Shown here: positions 43,269 through 52,687 of the stretch, one piece after another
How positions within the stretch are numbered: position 1 is the stretch's first letter
How the letters are laid out: each line of letters begins with the position of its first letter
The notes under the pieces: generated by a model
Told to the model about the DNA's origin: nothing
Seen by the model: only the letters and a program-made list of their open reading frames with translations
The model's database searches: none
DNA from: Hirschia sp964342355
GTDB taxonomy: Bacteria > Pseudomonadota > Alphaproteobacteria > Caulobacterales > Hyphomonadaceae
NCBI GenBank assembly: GCA_964342355.1
Contig: CAYFFG010000005.1
Span: 148,747 to 212,746, forward strand
Reading direction: 5' to 3'
DNA: 64,000 nt
Program-made: the position numbers and the translations under genes

Positions 43269-44742
43269 ATCTACACCTTTTGTGCTCGTAGAGACAGGCC
43301 GTCATGGGATTGTTGTTGCGGCCTCTAATGCCGCTGCCACACGCTTAGCTGTCTATTCAGGTATGAGCCTTAATGACGCCCGCGCACATGTGCCACTACT
43401 GCGGAGCGAACCGATTGATCGGGAGGCTGATCGGCAAGCGCTACGCATGCTTGCCGATTGGATGTTGCGGTTTTCTCCCCGCGTCGCGATTGATGGAAAA
43501 GATGCGCTTGTTCTGGATGTAACAGGTTGTGCTCACCTTTTTGGGGGTGAGCGTCAGATGGCCGAGCACATAATAGATCTGCTGGGTTTAAATGGTTTGG
43601 CAGCACACCTTTCCATTACGGGTACGTGGGGCAGTGCGTACGCTTGTGCGCGCTATGCTGCACGAGCAGGCGAGGCACTAATTTTACCGGATGGCGATGA
43701 ATCGAAGGGTGTATCTGGATTACCAGTTATAAGTTTGCGTTTATCTGCAGATGCAGTTCAGCTGCTGCGTCGTTTTGGATTTACGCGAGTCGGCCAACTT
43801 TATGGACTTGATCGAGCCTCTTTAAGGCGTCGGTTCGTTTCACGAGAGGTTGCTGATGCTGTCGTACTGCGGCTCGATCAGTTATTAGGATTGCGACCTG
43901 AACCGCTTGTGCCGCTTTCGCCACCGCCGGACTGGAGCACGCGTTTAGCTTGTCCCGAGCCGGTTTCAACCGTCGAGGGGATTGGCTTTGCCCTTCAGAA
44001 ACTGGCCCAGGATGTTTGCGCTATGCTGGACGCGCATAGCTTTGGTGCGCGGGACTTTGTGCTCTGGGCGTTTCGTGCTGATGGAGGGAGTTCGCAAGTT
44101 AAAGTTTCTACCGCACGACCCGTAAGAGATGTAGAGCATATATGTCGCTTGTTCGCTGACCGGCTTGAACAGGTTAAAGCAGGCTTTGGAATTGATCTTT
44201 TTTTACTGACAGCAAAGCGTGCGGAGGCTCTTGGGCATGACGAGACGCCACTTTCGGCAGACATGGCGGCAAACTATGAAGAAGGCGATCATTTATACCG
44301 GTTATCCGACCGGATTACTGCGCGACTTGGTGATGGCGCCGTAGAGTTTTTTGCTTCTGTCGAGAGCCATGTTCCTGAAAGAGCAGAATGCCGCCGGGTG
44401 TTTGAAGGAGAGTGGAATTCTCTCTTTACGAATGAACAAGTGGGGCCACGTCCGATACGGCGCTTCAAGCCACCGGAGCGGATTGAAGTTGTTGCTGAAG
44501 TTCCGGATGGGCCGCCGGCACGCTTTGTTTGGCGGCGTGTACTACGTAAAGCGATACGCGCGGATGGTCCTGAGAGGGTTGCTCCGGAGTGGTGGAAGCT
44601 TTCGGAAAAAGGTGCGCGTGCTCGCGATTATTACCGTGTAGAAGATGAGGCTGGTCGGCGATATTGGATTTATCGTGATGGGCTTTATGATGACGAGCGT
44701 GGCGGGCCTCCGCAATGGTATCTGCATGGGCTGTTTGCATGA
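43165..44742 (+). CDS. imuB: ImuB, Y-family polymerase-like protein
   Basis: This 525-residue Y-family polymerase relative acts as the clamp-binding hub of the ImuA-ImuB-DnaE2 translesion mutasome. It begins MRRYLYVWFPDW, where an active polymerase would have the acidic D-x-D motif, so it is catalytically inactive like other ImuB proteins. DGKDALVLDVTGCAHLFGGE and GTWGSAYACARYA are typical. In-frame ATGs at 43135 and 43159 also exist; 43165 gives the standard N-terminus. It overlaps imuA by 104 bases in another frame and its stop TGA overlaps the dnaE2 ATG (ATGA). Confidence 0.94.
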   Translation: MRRYLYVWFPDWSVERLRRSRRPMDHLATSDAQDESTPFVLVETGRHGIVVAASNAAATRLAVYSGMSLNDARAHVPLLRSEPIDREADRQALRMLADWMLRFSPRVAIDGKDALVLDVTGCAHLFGGERQMAEHIIDLLGLNGLAAHLSITGTWGSAYACARYAARAGEALILPDGDESKGVSGLPVISLRLSADAVQLLRRFGFTRVGQLYGLDRASLRRRFVSREVADAVVLRLDQLLGLRPEPLVPLSPPPDWSTRLACPEPVSTVEGIGFALQKLAQDVCAMLDAHSFGARDFVLWAFRADGGSSQVKVSTARPVRDVEHICRLFADRLEQVKAGFGIDLFLLTAKRAEALGHDETPLSADMAANYEEGDHLYRLSDRITARLGDGAVEFFASVESHVPERAECRRVFEGEWNSLFTNEQVGPRPIRRFKPPERIEVVAEVPDGPPARFVWRRVLRKAIRADGPERVAPEWWKLSEKGARARDYYRVEDEAGRRYWIYRDGLYDDERGGPPQWYLHGLFA

Positions 44743-47700
44743 CCGCTTATTCAGAACTTGCTGTTACGACAAACTTTTCGTTTCTGCGTGGTGGGAGCCA
44801 CGCGGAGGAATTAGTGGCGCGCGCAAAAGGGCTGGGTCTGAGCGCAATCGGCATAGCTGATCGCAATACGCTCGCAGGCGTAGTTCGGGCGCATCTTGCT
44901 GCTAAAGAGCACGCATTGAAACTATTGGTTGGGGCGCGGTTGGACCTTGTTGATGGTCTGAGTGTGATTGCTTATCCGACGAACCGCGTTGCCTATGGTC
45001 GACTTTCGCGTCTTTTGTCTGAAGGTAAAATGCGTGCCCAGAAGGGGGAGTGTCATCTTACATTAGAAGATTTGCTTGCAATAGGCAAAGAGCACGTTTT
45101 GATCGTCATTCCAGATGATGATCATCATTTCGAAGACAAATTGACGTGTCTTGCCTGTGCCTTCCCCAATCAGGTTTATCTTGCGGTGCGATATGATTAT
45201 CAGGGGCGGAACAAAGAGCGTATTGCGCGATTAGATGAAGTTGGTATGCGCGCTGGTGCGCCAATCGTGGCGGTCAATGATGTGCTCTATCATATCCCCA
45301 AGCGCCGTCCATTGCAGGATGTGCTGACAGCTATTCGAGAACATTGCACGGTCGCGCAGGCAGGCTATCGCCTCGAAGCCAATGCCGAACGCCACTTAAA
45401 AAGTCCACAAGAGATGGGGCGCCTTTTTAAGGGTTTCGCGGAGGCATTGGAGCGGACGAATGAGATAGCGGAGCGTTGCTGCTTTTCTCTGGATGAATTG
45501 GTTTATGAGTATCCAGATGAACCGGTTCCAAAGGGTAAGACACCTCAAGAACATTTAGAGGAGCTAACCTGGGACGGGGCGAAATGGCGATATCCTCAAG
45601 GTGTTCCAAAGACGGTGAGAGAGGTCTTAAATAAGGAACTTTCACTTATCGCCGACTTGAAGTACGCGCCATATTTTCTCACGGTGCACGACATTGTTGC
45701 TTGGGCGCGTCGTCAAGACATATTGTGCCAGGGACGCGGATCCGCGGCGAACTCCGCGGTCTGCTATTGTTTAGGGATCACAAGTGTTGATCCTAATGAA
45801 TTCAATCTTCTTTTTGATCGTTTTTTGGCAAAAGAACGAAAAGAGCCACCTGATATTGATGTTGATTTTGAGCATGAGCGACGCGAAGAGGTCATCCAGT
45901 ATGTCTATCGCCGCTATGGCCGTCATCGTGCTGCGCTGACTGCGACTGTCATTTCCTATCGACCGCGATCGGCTGTGCGTGAAGTGTGCAAAGCGCTGGG
46001 ATTATCCGAAGACATTGCAATGGCTTTAGCGAAAACAAACTGGGGCTCATACGGAAAAGATCTTTCTGACAAACAGGCGCGCGACAGCGGACTAAACCCG
46101 AACAACATAATGATCCGGCGTGCGCTTCATTTTACGCGTGAGCTCATCGGCTTCCCGCGCCATCTATCACAGCACGTAGGTGGGTTTGTGCTGACACAGG
46201 GCCCGCTTGTTGAAACCGTGCCTATTGGTAATGCGGCGATGGTCGGGCGTACCTTTATTGAATGGGACAAGGATGACATTGATGCGCTTGGCATCATGAA
46301 GGTCGATGTGCTGGCATTGGGCATGCTGACTTGCATCCGTAAGGCGTTTGACATGATCGCGCTTCACAAGAAGGAGGTTTTGAGTCTCGCATCAATCCCG
46401 CCTGAAGACTCAGACGTTTACGATATGTTGGGGCAAGCGGACAGTCTGGGTGTGTTTCAGGTGGAAAGTCGAGCCCAGATGAGCATGCTGCCGCGCTTAA
46501 AACCACGCAATTTTTACGACCTTGTCATTGAGGTGGCGATTGTCCGGCCGGGGCCGATCCAGGGTGATATGGTTCATCCATATCTGCGGCGACGTAAAGG
46601 AGTGGAAGAGGTATCTTATCCCTCACCATCACCGGATTGCGGTCCGCCAAATGAACTTGAGGCGATTTTGAAGCGTACGCTGGGTGTGCCGTTATTCCAG
46701 GAACAGGCCATGCAAATCGCCATTGACGCTGCTGGTTTTTCACCCGACGAGGCAAATGGATTGCGTCGTGCTATGGCAACGTTCCGGCGTCTCGGCACGA
46801 TGGGACTTTACGAGGATAAATTTATCGAGGGCCTCGTTGGTCGAGGATATGATAGACCTTTTGCGGAAGCATGCTTCGACCAGGTGAAAGGTTTCGGGGA
46901 GTATGGTTTCCCTGAGAGCCATGCTGCAAGCTTTGCGCTTCTTGTATATGTATCGTCATGGCTGAAATGCCATCATCCAGAAGTATTTTGTGCTGCTCTT
47001 TTAAATTCGCAACCCATGGGATTTTACGCACCCGCACAGATTGTCCGCGATGCGCGCGAGCATGGTGTCGAAGTGCGTGCCGCTGATGTCAATCACTCTG
47101 AATGGGACGCTATTCTTGAGCCTTCAGAAGAGGGGCGATTGGCTGTGCGTCTTGGGTTGCGACAGGTTGAAGGGCTGACTGAGGCAGAAGCGAAGAAGTT
47201 GGTCTCAATGCGAGGGCAAGGATATGAAATATCTGAACAAATAAGGCAGCGAGCAGGCGTTTCTCGTAAGACTTTGGAATTACTTGCCGCTGCCGATACG
47301 TTTCGTTCGATGGGATTGGACCGTCGGGAGGCGCTATGGGATGTGCGCGGACAATCTAGCAGCTCCGTGCTGCCGCTGTTTGCTGCATCGAATGTGTCTG
47401 AACAAGGTGTGGCTGATAAAGTAGACCTACCGCAAATACCGATATCCGAACATGTCGTCCAAGACTATCAGACGACACGTTTGTCTCTGAAGGCTCATCC
47501 TCTTTCTTTTTTAAGAGATCATTATGGAGCATTGGGGGGGGTAACTGCGAGAGAAATTAACGAGCAACGTAATGGTGCGTCGGTACTGGTTGCTGGTGTT
47601 GTGTTGGTGCGTCAGCGCCCGGGTACGGCATCTGGGGTCGTGTTTGTAACGTTGGAGGATGAAACTGGCGTTGTTAACCTGATCGTTTGGCCTAAGGTGA

Positions 47701-47966
47701 TGGAGAAATTCAGGTCAATTGTGATGAGCTCTTACCTGATGCTGGTGCGAGGTGTTGTTCAGACTGCGGAAGGTGTGACGCATGTCATTGTGCATGAAGT
47801 AATCGACCGAACATTGGATCTGGAAAGTTTGACGGAAGATTCACAGAACTTAAACACCGACCCGCGTTTGGCGGAAGGCGTTCGCCCCGTATACGCTTTG
47901 AAATCAGATTTGGCGCGGCATCCCCGTAATGTTCGGATTGTGCCTAGGAGTCGGGACTTTCACTAA
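44739..47966 (+). CDS. dnaE2: Error-prone DNA polymerase DnaE2
   Basis: This 1075-residue C-family polymerase does damage-induced translesion synthesis. It has an N-terminal PHP domain (TTNFSFLRGGSHAEELV, GIADRNTLAGVVRAH) and a palm with catalytic aspartates in PPDIDVDFEHERREEV. GRGSAANSAVCYCLG, LSQHVGGFVLTQGPL and the finger segment VRPGPIQGDMVHPYLRRR follow. A C-terminal OB fold (VLVRQRPGTASGVVFVTLEDETG) completes it. ATG 44739 overlaps the imuB stop by four bases, giving tight coupling. Length is normal for DnaE2, shorter than replicative DnaE1. It is under the SOS box at 42517. Confidence 0.97.
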   Translation: MTAYSELAVTTNFSFLRGGSHAEELVARAKGLGLSAIGIADRNTLAGVVRAHLAAKEHALKLLVGARLDLVDGLSVIAYPTNRVAYGRLSRLLSEGKMRAQKGECHLTLEDLLAIGKEHVLIVIPDDDHHFEDKLTCLACAFPNQVYLAVRYDYQGRNKERIARLDEVGMRAGAPIVAVNDVLYHIPKRRPLQDVLTAIREHCTVAQAGYRLEANAERHLKSPQEMGRLFKGFAEALERTNEIAERCCFSLDELVYEYPDEPVPKGKTPQEHLEELTWDGAKWRYPQGVPKTVREVLNKELSLIADLKYAPYFLTVHDIVAWARRQDILCQGRGSAANSAVCYCLGITSVDPNEFNLLFDRFLAKERKEPPDIDVDFEHERREEVIQYVYRRYGRHRAALTATVISYRPRSAVREVCKALGLSEDIAMALAKTNWGSYGKDLSDKQARDSGLNPNNIMIRRALHFTRELIGFPRHLSQHVGGFVLTQGPLVETVPIGNAAMVGRTFIEWDKDDIDALGIMKVDVLALGMLTCIRKAFDMIALHKKEVLSLASIPPEDSDVYDMLGQADSLGVFQVESRAQMSMLPRLKPRNFYDLVIEVAIVRPGPIQGDMVHPYLRRRKGVEEVSYPSPSPDCGPPNELEAILKRTLGVPLFQEQAMQIAIDAAGFSPDEANGLRRAMATFRRLGTMGLYEDKFIEGLVGRGYDRPFAEACFDQVKGFGEYGFPESHAASFALLVYVSSWLKCHHPEVFCAALLNSQPMGFYAPAQIVRDAREHGVEVRAADVNHSEWDAILEPSEEGRLAVRLGLRQVEGLTEAEAKKLVSMRGQGYEISEQIRQRAGVSRKTLELLAAADTFRSMGLDRREALWDVRGQSSSSVLPLFAASNVSEQGVADKVDLPQIPISEHVVQDYQTTRLSLKAHPLSFLRDHYGALGGVTAREINEQRNGASVLVAGVVLVRQRPGTASGVVFVTLEDETGVVNLIVWPKVMEKFRSIVMSSYLMLVRGVVQTAEGVTHVIVHEVIDRTLDLESLTEDSQNLNTDPRLAEGVRPVYALKSDLARHPRNVRIVPRSRDFH

Positions 47967-48004
47967 GTTCATAGTCTCCAACCTTATAATTGATGAGTTT
48001 GTCC

Positions 48005-49474
48005 TTAGAGTGCCGCGCGAGAAGATTTCAGGTTTCCTTTCAAGTTCTTACTGAGCAGAAGACACGCCGCAACAATCAACACGCTAGAAACGGTCCAAAG
48101 CGCTGTGCCGGTAATAGCTGATGTGTTGAGGACAAGGTGCGTTGTCACAACAAAGGCAAGCAAAACTGCTAGCGCAACTTGCAAAATCAAGGGCCAATTT
48201 TTGGATGGCTTGAAGCTTGCGGTCAGAACTAAACTAGTTAGTCCAAGCCAAAAGGTCGCCACCATAAGACCGCCTTCCAGTCCGATCGCCAAACTTAGCA
48301 ATAGACATAGAAAAAGAGCTAGCGGCGTCCCCCAGATAACGCCGCTCCAGGCTGATTCGAGTCTAGGAGCGGGTCGTCCTTGTTCCTGGCGGCGAGAGAA
48401 ATAGATTTTCAGTCCCGTAGCAATGATGATGCAAAGCGCTATCCCAAATAACCCGTAAGCTAGTTTTACACTCAGACCACCCCAATTTCCAAAGTGTACA
48501 TTGTAAATTGATCCGGCAATTTGCTGTCCAAGCGTGCCGTCAGATATGCCAATTTTTCCCTCAAATTCTCCGACGGAATTGAAATTGTAGTAATCGCCGA
48601 AAATGAGTCGGTTGGGATGCCAGCCAATCACAGAAACATGCTGCCCCACAGTGCCGGGGTCATGATGTATATAATAGGTCGGAAGGACATCAGGGTAATG
48701 TTCCTGCATATATTCAAGTGGTTTAGCTATGTTGCTTATTGGGGATTGGGTTTCATTGATCTCACCCTCTTCGCCGAAGATGGGGGCGAACACTTTGGTC
48801 GTGTCGCTGTTGAACTCAGCAGCTGCGATTGCGAACGCAAGTATGCTTGCCAATCCCAATATGGCGCCTGTTAATGCGTTTGAAATGTGAAAAGGCGCTG
48901 TCCAGACACTTAAGCGATTGTGGAGGTCAGCTTTTGCAACGCGGCTATCACCACGCCGGAAGGTAAAGGCGTCTCGAAAAATGCGAGGATGAGCGAGAAA
49001 CCCCGATAGAGACAACCCTAATAGGATTGCTCCGAGGGCGCCCACCACCGTTAGTCCTAGAACGTGTGGCAAGTGCAGATAGTAATGCAGGTCCAGAAGG
49101 AATTGCGTCCAAGGAAAATGTTCAGACCCTGCAACCTCACCAGAGGAGGTCGCAAAAAAAGCTTGCGTGTCTGTCGTGATAACAGTCCGTGGGAGGTCCT
49201 CAGTTGGAAAATTTATATAAAGATGTGTTGTTGATGGCGTTTCGCTTTCGAAGACAGTCTGCGCTGCTTTGGCTGCAGCGTCTGGAGAAATGAGTTTCAT
49301 CTCAGGTGCGCTAGGTTGCTCCCAGCGTTGAAATTCCCGGTTGAACACTGACAACGTACCTGTAAGCGCCAAAATATAAATCAGCCCACCCGCAGCTAGC
49401 GCAAGCACCATATGTGCTTGCAGCGAACTTGAAACGCGTTTGCTCGATGCCTTTGGCCAGATGCTCTTAACCAT
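48005..49474 (-). CDS. PepSY-domain transmembrane protein (iron uptake associated)
   Basis: This 489-residue protein belongs to the PepSY-associated transmembrane family. The first helix (MVLALAAGGLIYILALTGTLSVF) is followed by a periplasmic PepSY region. A second helix pair surrounds the histidine-rich LLDLHYYLHLPHVLG and HNRLSVWTAPFH, which may ligate haem. A C-terminal cluster of helices ends the protein. Family members sit beside siderophore receptors and some act as ferric-siderophore reductases. Here it is the third gene of the receptor operon, four bases after a small membrane protein. It ends 38 bases from the convergent dnaE2 stop. The reductase role is inference from family and context. 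Confidence 0.88.
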   Translation of the reverse strand: MVKSIWPKASSKRVSSSLQAHMVLALAAGGLIYILALTGTLSVFNREFQRWEQPSAPEMKLISPDAAAKAAQTVFESETPSTTHLYINFPTEDLPRTVITTDTQAFFATSSGEVAGSEHFPWTQFLLDLHYYLHLPHVLGLTVVGALGAILLGLSLSGFLAHPRIFRDAFTFRRGDSRVAKADLHNRLSVWTAPFHISNALTGAILGLASILAFAIAAAEFNSDTTKVFAPIFGEEGEINETQSPISNIAKPLEYMQEHYPDVLPTYYIHHDPGTVGQHVSVIGWHPNRLIFGDYYNFNSVGEFEGKIGISDGTLGQQIAGSIYNVHFGNWGGLSVKLAYGLFGIALCIIIATGLKIYFSRRQEQGRPAPRLESAWSGVIWGTPLALFLCLLLSLAIGLEGGLMVATFWLGLTSLVLTASFKPSKNWPLILQVALAVLLAFVVTTHLVLNTSAITGTALWTVSSVLIVAACLLLSKNLKGNLKSSRAAL

Positions 49475-49478
49475 GGAT

Positions 49479-50054
49479 CTACTTGTCCAAAACTATGTAG
49501 ATGAGGGGGAGTGCGCCCGCGCAAAACGATACAAGACTTTTACGCCAAAGCAGTTTGTCTGCTCCGATTAGAACGGCCAATCCGGCCCACCCCAACGGAA
49601 ATAGGAACATCACTATCACAAGATTAATTGTGTGTTCCATTCCAAATGAACGGAGCAGCGCAAACACGCCTGTTGAAAGCGACAACGCGGCAAGGCCTGC
49701 GATCAGTGCGATGAGAAAAAAAACACAAACACGCCGTACGAGCACGGGTGCGCTGACGGCAATTGAGTCGGATATTCTGTCGGCGCCTAGTTTGGTGTTC
49801 TTTGAAGCCGATTGAGCATATTTCAATGTTAGAAAAATCAAGGCTAAAATAGAAAATGCAACTAAGGCTAGCGCAATGCCTTTTTCGGGGCCGTTTCTAA
49901 AGGTGAATATGGCGGAGCCAATCAGAGCCATCGCCCACCCAGACAGCAGGTGGAGAGGATGATCTTTGCGCGATTGCCAAGCGGCCTGTAGCAAATAAAT
50001 GCCACAGGCCAGCATGATGATCGCTAATCCCAATGTGAGGCTTGCGAAATCCAT
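49479..50054 (-). CDS. Hypothetical multi-pass membrane protein in the siderophore receptor operon
   Basis: This 191-residue protein has about five to six predicted transmembrane helices (LTLGLAIIMLACGIYLLQAAW, LLSGWAMALIGSAIF, GIALALVAFSILALIFL, CVFFLIALIAGLAALSL, LVIVMFLFPLGWAGLAVLIG). I cannot name the family with confidence. Small DUF3325/DUF3649-like proteins occur at this position in other siderophore receptor operons. Its ATG is two bases after the receptor stop and its own stop is four bases before the PepSY gene start. It is therefore tightly co-translated and probably part of the same inner-membrane reduction or uptake step. Confidence 0.8.
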   Translation of the reverse strand: MDFASLTLGLAIIMLACGIYLLQAAWQSRKDHPLHLLSGWAMALIGSAIFTFRNGPEKGIALALVAFSILALIFLTLKYAQSASKNTKLGADRISDSIAVSAPVLVRRVCVFFLIALIAGLAALSLSTGVFALLRSFGMEHTINLVIVMFLFPLGWAGLAVLIGADKLLWRKSLVSFCAGALPLIYIVLDK

Positions 50055-50056
50055 AT

Positions 50057-52204
50057 TTAGAACTTTTTTGTTATTGTTCCGACGATTGTTCGACCTTCAG
50101 CGGCAAAACAGTCACCGCGCGCAAGACATGTCGCATAATATTCTTCGTCAGTGATGTTGCGGACATTCAGCGACATATCAATGTCATTAATCTCATATCC
50201 AATGAGTGCGTCGAATACTGTGTATCCGTCTGTGACGACCCGGATCGGAGAGGGTGCGAAGCTGTTTGTCGCAAGAAATGTGACACCATTACTCTCATTT
50301 TCACTCGCATAGCGAGCGCCTGCTCCAATACGTAATCCTTCGAAAGATCCCGCTTCCGGCTGCCACTTGGCCCAAATGGAGCCAGTTGTCTCAGGCAGGC
50401 TTGGGCGGGTGTTTTGTGCGCCGCTCTCATCAACCTCAACTGAGTCTAGGTATTGGTAATCAAGATCGATTGCAAAATCTTTGATTACCCAGAGGGCCTC
50501 AACTTCGAATCCTTCAGCTTCAACGCTCAAACCCGGTTGGGTTTGACCGCCTGTCACAAAGTCGATGAGGTTATTCTCTTCCAGATCGAAATACGCCACA
50601 GTCACATAGCTTGGCTGGCCCGGAGGTTGGTACTTAATACCAACTTCAGATTGTTCGCCTTTTCGAGGTTTCAGCGAGGTGCCAGTGACGACATCTGTTC
50701 CTACGGTAGCGCGGAAAGACTCTGAGTAGCTCACATAAGGGTTCAGGCCAAATGCGGTTTTATAAAGCACACCAAGGGATATCGGCGTCTCATTGTCATC
50801 CTGATCATTGACGGTATCTTCTGATTCAACAGAGGAGAACCGAACCCCCGCATTTACGACCAAGTCCCCAATTGTCATGTGGTCGGAAACATAAAGGTCG
50901 GTTGCAACAGTTTTGTCTTCTGCCAGACTTTCAACAGCATCAAAAGCGGCTGCGCTAGGCACTTCAGATCCATCATAAACCGGCGTGTAAATGTTGAAAG
51001 TGGTAGGTTGCGCATAGAGAAAGGCTCGGCGAGATTCGGTCTCGACATTCTGATAATTCAGACCAGCTAACACTTCATGGCGGACGACGCCTGTTTCAAA
51101 CTTTGCCCGCAGTCTTGCGTCGAAAGCGTATTGTGTAGAACCAGCGGGATTTCGGTTCCATGAGCGAGCAATTGCTGTTCCGTCAGACAAAATTCGTGGG
51201 TTTCCGTCACCCAAGAATGAGATCCATGCCTGATTATACTCTGCTTCGTTGTCCCGATATCTCGCCGTCCCTTCGAAGGACAACACGTCGTTAAAGCGAT
51301 GTTGGGCAAATAGGCTGATGGTTGTTGCTTCGGTGTTATATTTGTTGAAGTTAGGGTCGCCAACATACACTGAAGGGCTAACTTCCTGTGTCGGTGCGGC
51401 CGCGCAGACGTTTGGCTCTGAAATAGAGACGTCACTGCTTGAGCATGCAGTCGCAGCCAGCGGTAAAAATTGTGAAGAAGTATCGCCTTGGCGGTCTGTG
51501 TAGTTTAAAAGCGCCGTTAATGATGTTGTGTCAGTCGCATAAGTTATGGATGGCGCAATGTCGATTGTGTCATCCTCGACAAAGTCGACTTGTGTGTCGC
51601 TGTCACGAAATATGCCGACGAGGCGCGCAGTCCAGGTGTCGTCACCGCTGAGATCAAGGCCGATATCAGCATTGGCTTGGTAGCGGTTATTGTTTCCAGC
51701 AATCAGCTGGACTTCTTTGCCTAGTTTGTCTGGTCCTGCGATTTTTGAAACTGAACTCACAATTCCGCCGGGAGCAGCTTGCCCGTAGAGAACCGAAGCA
51801 GGACCTTTAAGGACTTCGACCTGTTCCAGAGTGTAAATGTCTGTTCTGGCATTGTTGTAGAAACCAAACAGGACCTGAATGTTGTCTTTGTAATGTGGCG
51901 CATCAAGACCACGAATGCTGGTGAAGTCTCCGCGCGTTGCAAATCCGAAGGCATTTCCGGTGACGCCTGCAGTGTAGTTCAGTGTGTTGCTGAGCGATAA
52001 CGCGCCCCGGTCCAGAAAATCCTCAGCAGTAATAATGGACAACGAGCGAGGCGTTTCTAGAAGCGGAATTTCGGACTTTGTTGCACCGAATACAGATGGC
52101 CAGCCGGTAACAACAACGGTGTCCTGCACTGAGGTCGATTCCTGAGCCCAGGCTGTGCCGACGGTGACCAGCGCAGTCGTCAACAAAATACCAAATTTAC
52201 GCAT
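50057..52204 (-). CDS. TonB-dependent siderophore receptor
   Basis: This 715-residue ferric-siderophore receptor has a signal peptide (MRKFGILLTTALVTVGTAWAQ), TonB box-like QDTVVVTG and the siderophore-type plug: IPLLETPRSLSIITAEDF, LNYTAGVTG, SIRGL and VEVLKGPASVLYGQAAPGGIV. It ends in the aromatic terminus VGTITKKF. ATG 52202-52204 has AGGGG ten bases upstream; an in-frame extension to 52219 is rejected. A Fur-like palindrome lies at 52220-52234, 15 bases from the start. It is the first gene of a three-gene operon with a small membrane protein and a PepSY protein. Confidence 0.95.
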   Translation of the reverse strand: MRKFGILLTTALVTVGTAWAQESTSVQDTVVVTGWPSVFGATKSEIPLLETPRSLSIITAEDFLDRGALSLSNTLNYTAGVTGNAFGFATRGDFTSIRGLDAPHYKDNIQVLFGFYNNARTDIYTLEQVEVLKGPASVLYGQAAPGGIVSSVSKIAGPDKLGKEVQLIAGNNNRYQANADIGLDLSGDDTWTARLVGIFRDSDTQVDFVEDDTIDIAPSITYATDTTSLTALLNYTDRQGDTSSQFLPLAATACSSSDVSISEPNVCAAAPTQEVSPSVYVGDPNFNKYNTEATTISLFAQHRFNDVLSFEGTARYRDNEAEYNQAWISFLGDGNPRILSDGTAIARSWNRNPAGSTQYAFDARLRAKFETGVVRHEVLAGLNYQNVETESRRAFLYAQPTTFNIYTPVYDGSEVPSAAAFDAVESLAEDKTVATDLYVSDHMTIGDLVVNAGVRFSSVESEDTVNDQDDNETPISLGVLYKTAFGLNPYVSYSESFRATVGTDVVTGTSLKPRKGEQSEVGIKYQPPGQPSYVTVAYFDLEENNLIDFVTGGQTQPGLSVEAEGFEVEALWVIKDFAIDLDYQYLDSVEVDESGAQNTRPSLPETTGSIWAKWQPEAGSFEGLRIGAGARYASENESNGVTFLATNSFAPSPIRVVTDGYTVFDALIGYEINDIDMSLNVRNITDEEYYATCLARGDCFAAEGRTIVGTITKKF

Positions 52205-52219
52205 ATTAGCCCCTAACAT

Positions 52220-52234
52220 TGAGAATTGTTCTCA
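52220..52234. promoter_or_regulatory. Fur-like box upstream of the siderophore receptor
   Basis: TGAGAATTGTTCTCA has perfect arms TGAGAA/TTCTCA and fits the 7-1-7 Fur pattern (TGATAAT-G-ATTATCA) at 11 of 15 positions. Flanking A/T extends the symmetry to 19 bp. It lies immediately upstream of the receptor start. Other iron regulators with similar palindromes cannot be excluded. Confidence 0.7.
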
Positions 52235-52320
52235 TTTTTTTGAGGTGTTACATTCCCAAACAGAGAATGTAAAGCATTCTTAGTTGCATGTTCTCTGGTA
52301 AAATTGCCGCTGTCCCGGAG

Positions 52321-52627
52321 AGTGATATTTTAGTCACGCGTGCACATCCCACCATTACAGCGAGAGGGGGTGGGGCCGTCATCAACTTTTATTTGCTTGA
52401 TTCAATTGCTCCGCTTCGATGGATAAAAGACAAAGCGGATCAATTTTTTTGGGGGGGGAGACCCAAATAATCTGGCCGTTTTTGACGAATCTGCTGGCGC
52501 AACAATGGCGGCGAACATCGTCACTTCACCGCTTGGTGAGGGATTGACCAACAAAGCGATCATTAAGTCGACGGGGTCACTGCGTTGGGAAAGTGTCCCG
52601 TTAAGTCGGGTGGGAGGGGTTAGCTAA
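52321..52627 (+). pseudogene. Decayed type-B carboxylesterase fragment
   Basis: The translation AHPTITARGGGAVINF, YLLDSIAPLRWIKDKADQF (first frame) continues after a T7-G8 homopolymer (52444-52458) in another frame as DPNNLAVFDESAGATMAANI and then VTSPLGEGLTNKAIIKS. Together these follow the middle of a type-B carboxylesterase (HPEL..GGG..GLLDQIAALRWV.DNI..FGGDP.NVT.FGESAG). The nucleophile-elbow Gly is now Asp (DESAG), the frame is broken, and the N- and C-terminal parts of the enzyme are absent. The remnant ends at TAA 52625-52627. It occupies most of the gap between the siderophore receptor and acnB. Short inverted repeats at 52250-52297 precede it. Confidence 0.75.
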
Positions 52628-52640
52628 TCTGTGGGACAAC

Positions 52641-52681
52641 AACTCAGGCACTCTAGGCTTAAAGCCCGGAGCGCCTGAGTT
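52641..52681 (-). terminator. Hairpin downstream of acnB
   Basis: AACTCAGGC (52641-52649) pairs with GCCTGAGTT (52673-52681). The stem is extended by CTC/GAG and an inner GGCTT/AAGCC. It lies seven bases beyond the acnB stop. The following minus-strand bases are only weakly T-rich, so termination may be partial. Confidence 0.6.
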
Positions 52682-52687
52682 TGAGTA

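Noticed and set aside
52250..52297. Short inverted repeats (ACATTC/GAATGT, CAGAGAA/TTCTCTG) as ends of an insertion sequence
   Set aside because: There is no transposase frame, no target-site duplication and the arms are only six to seven bases. The region downstream is an esterase remnant, not an IS.
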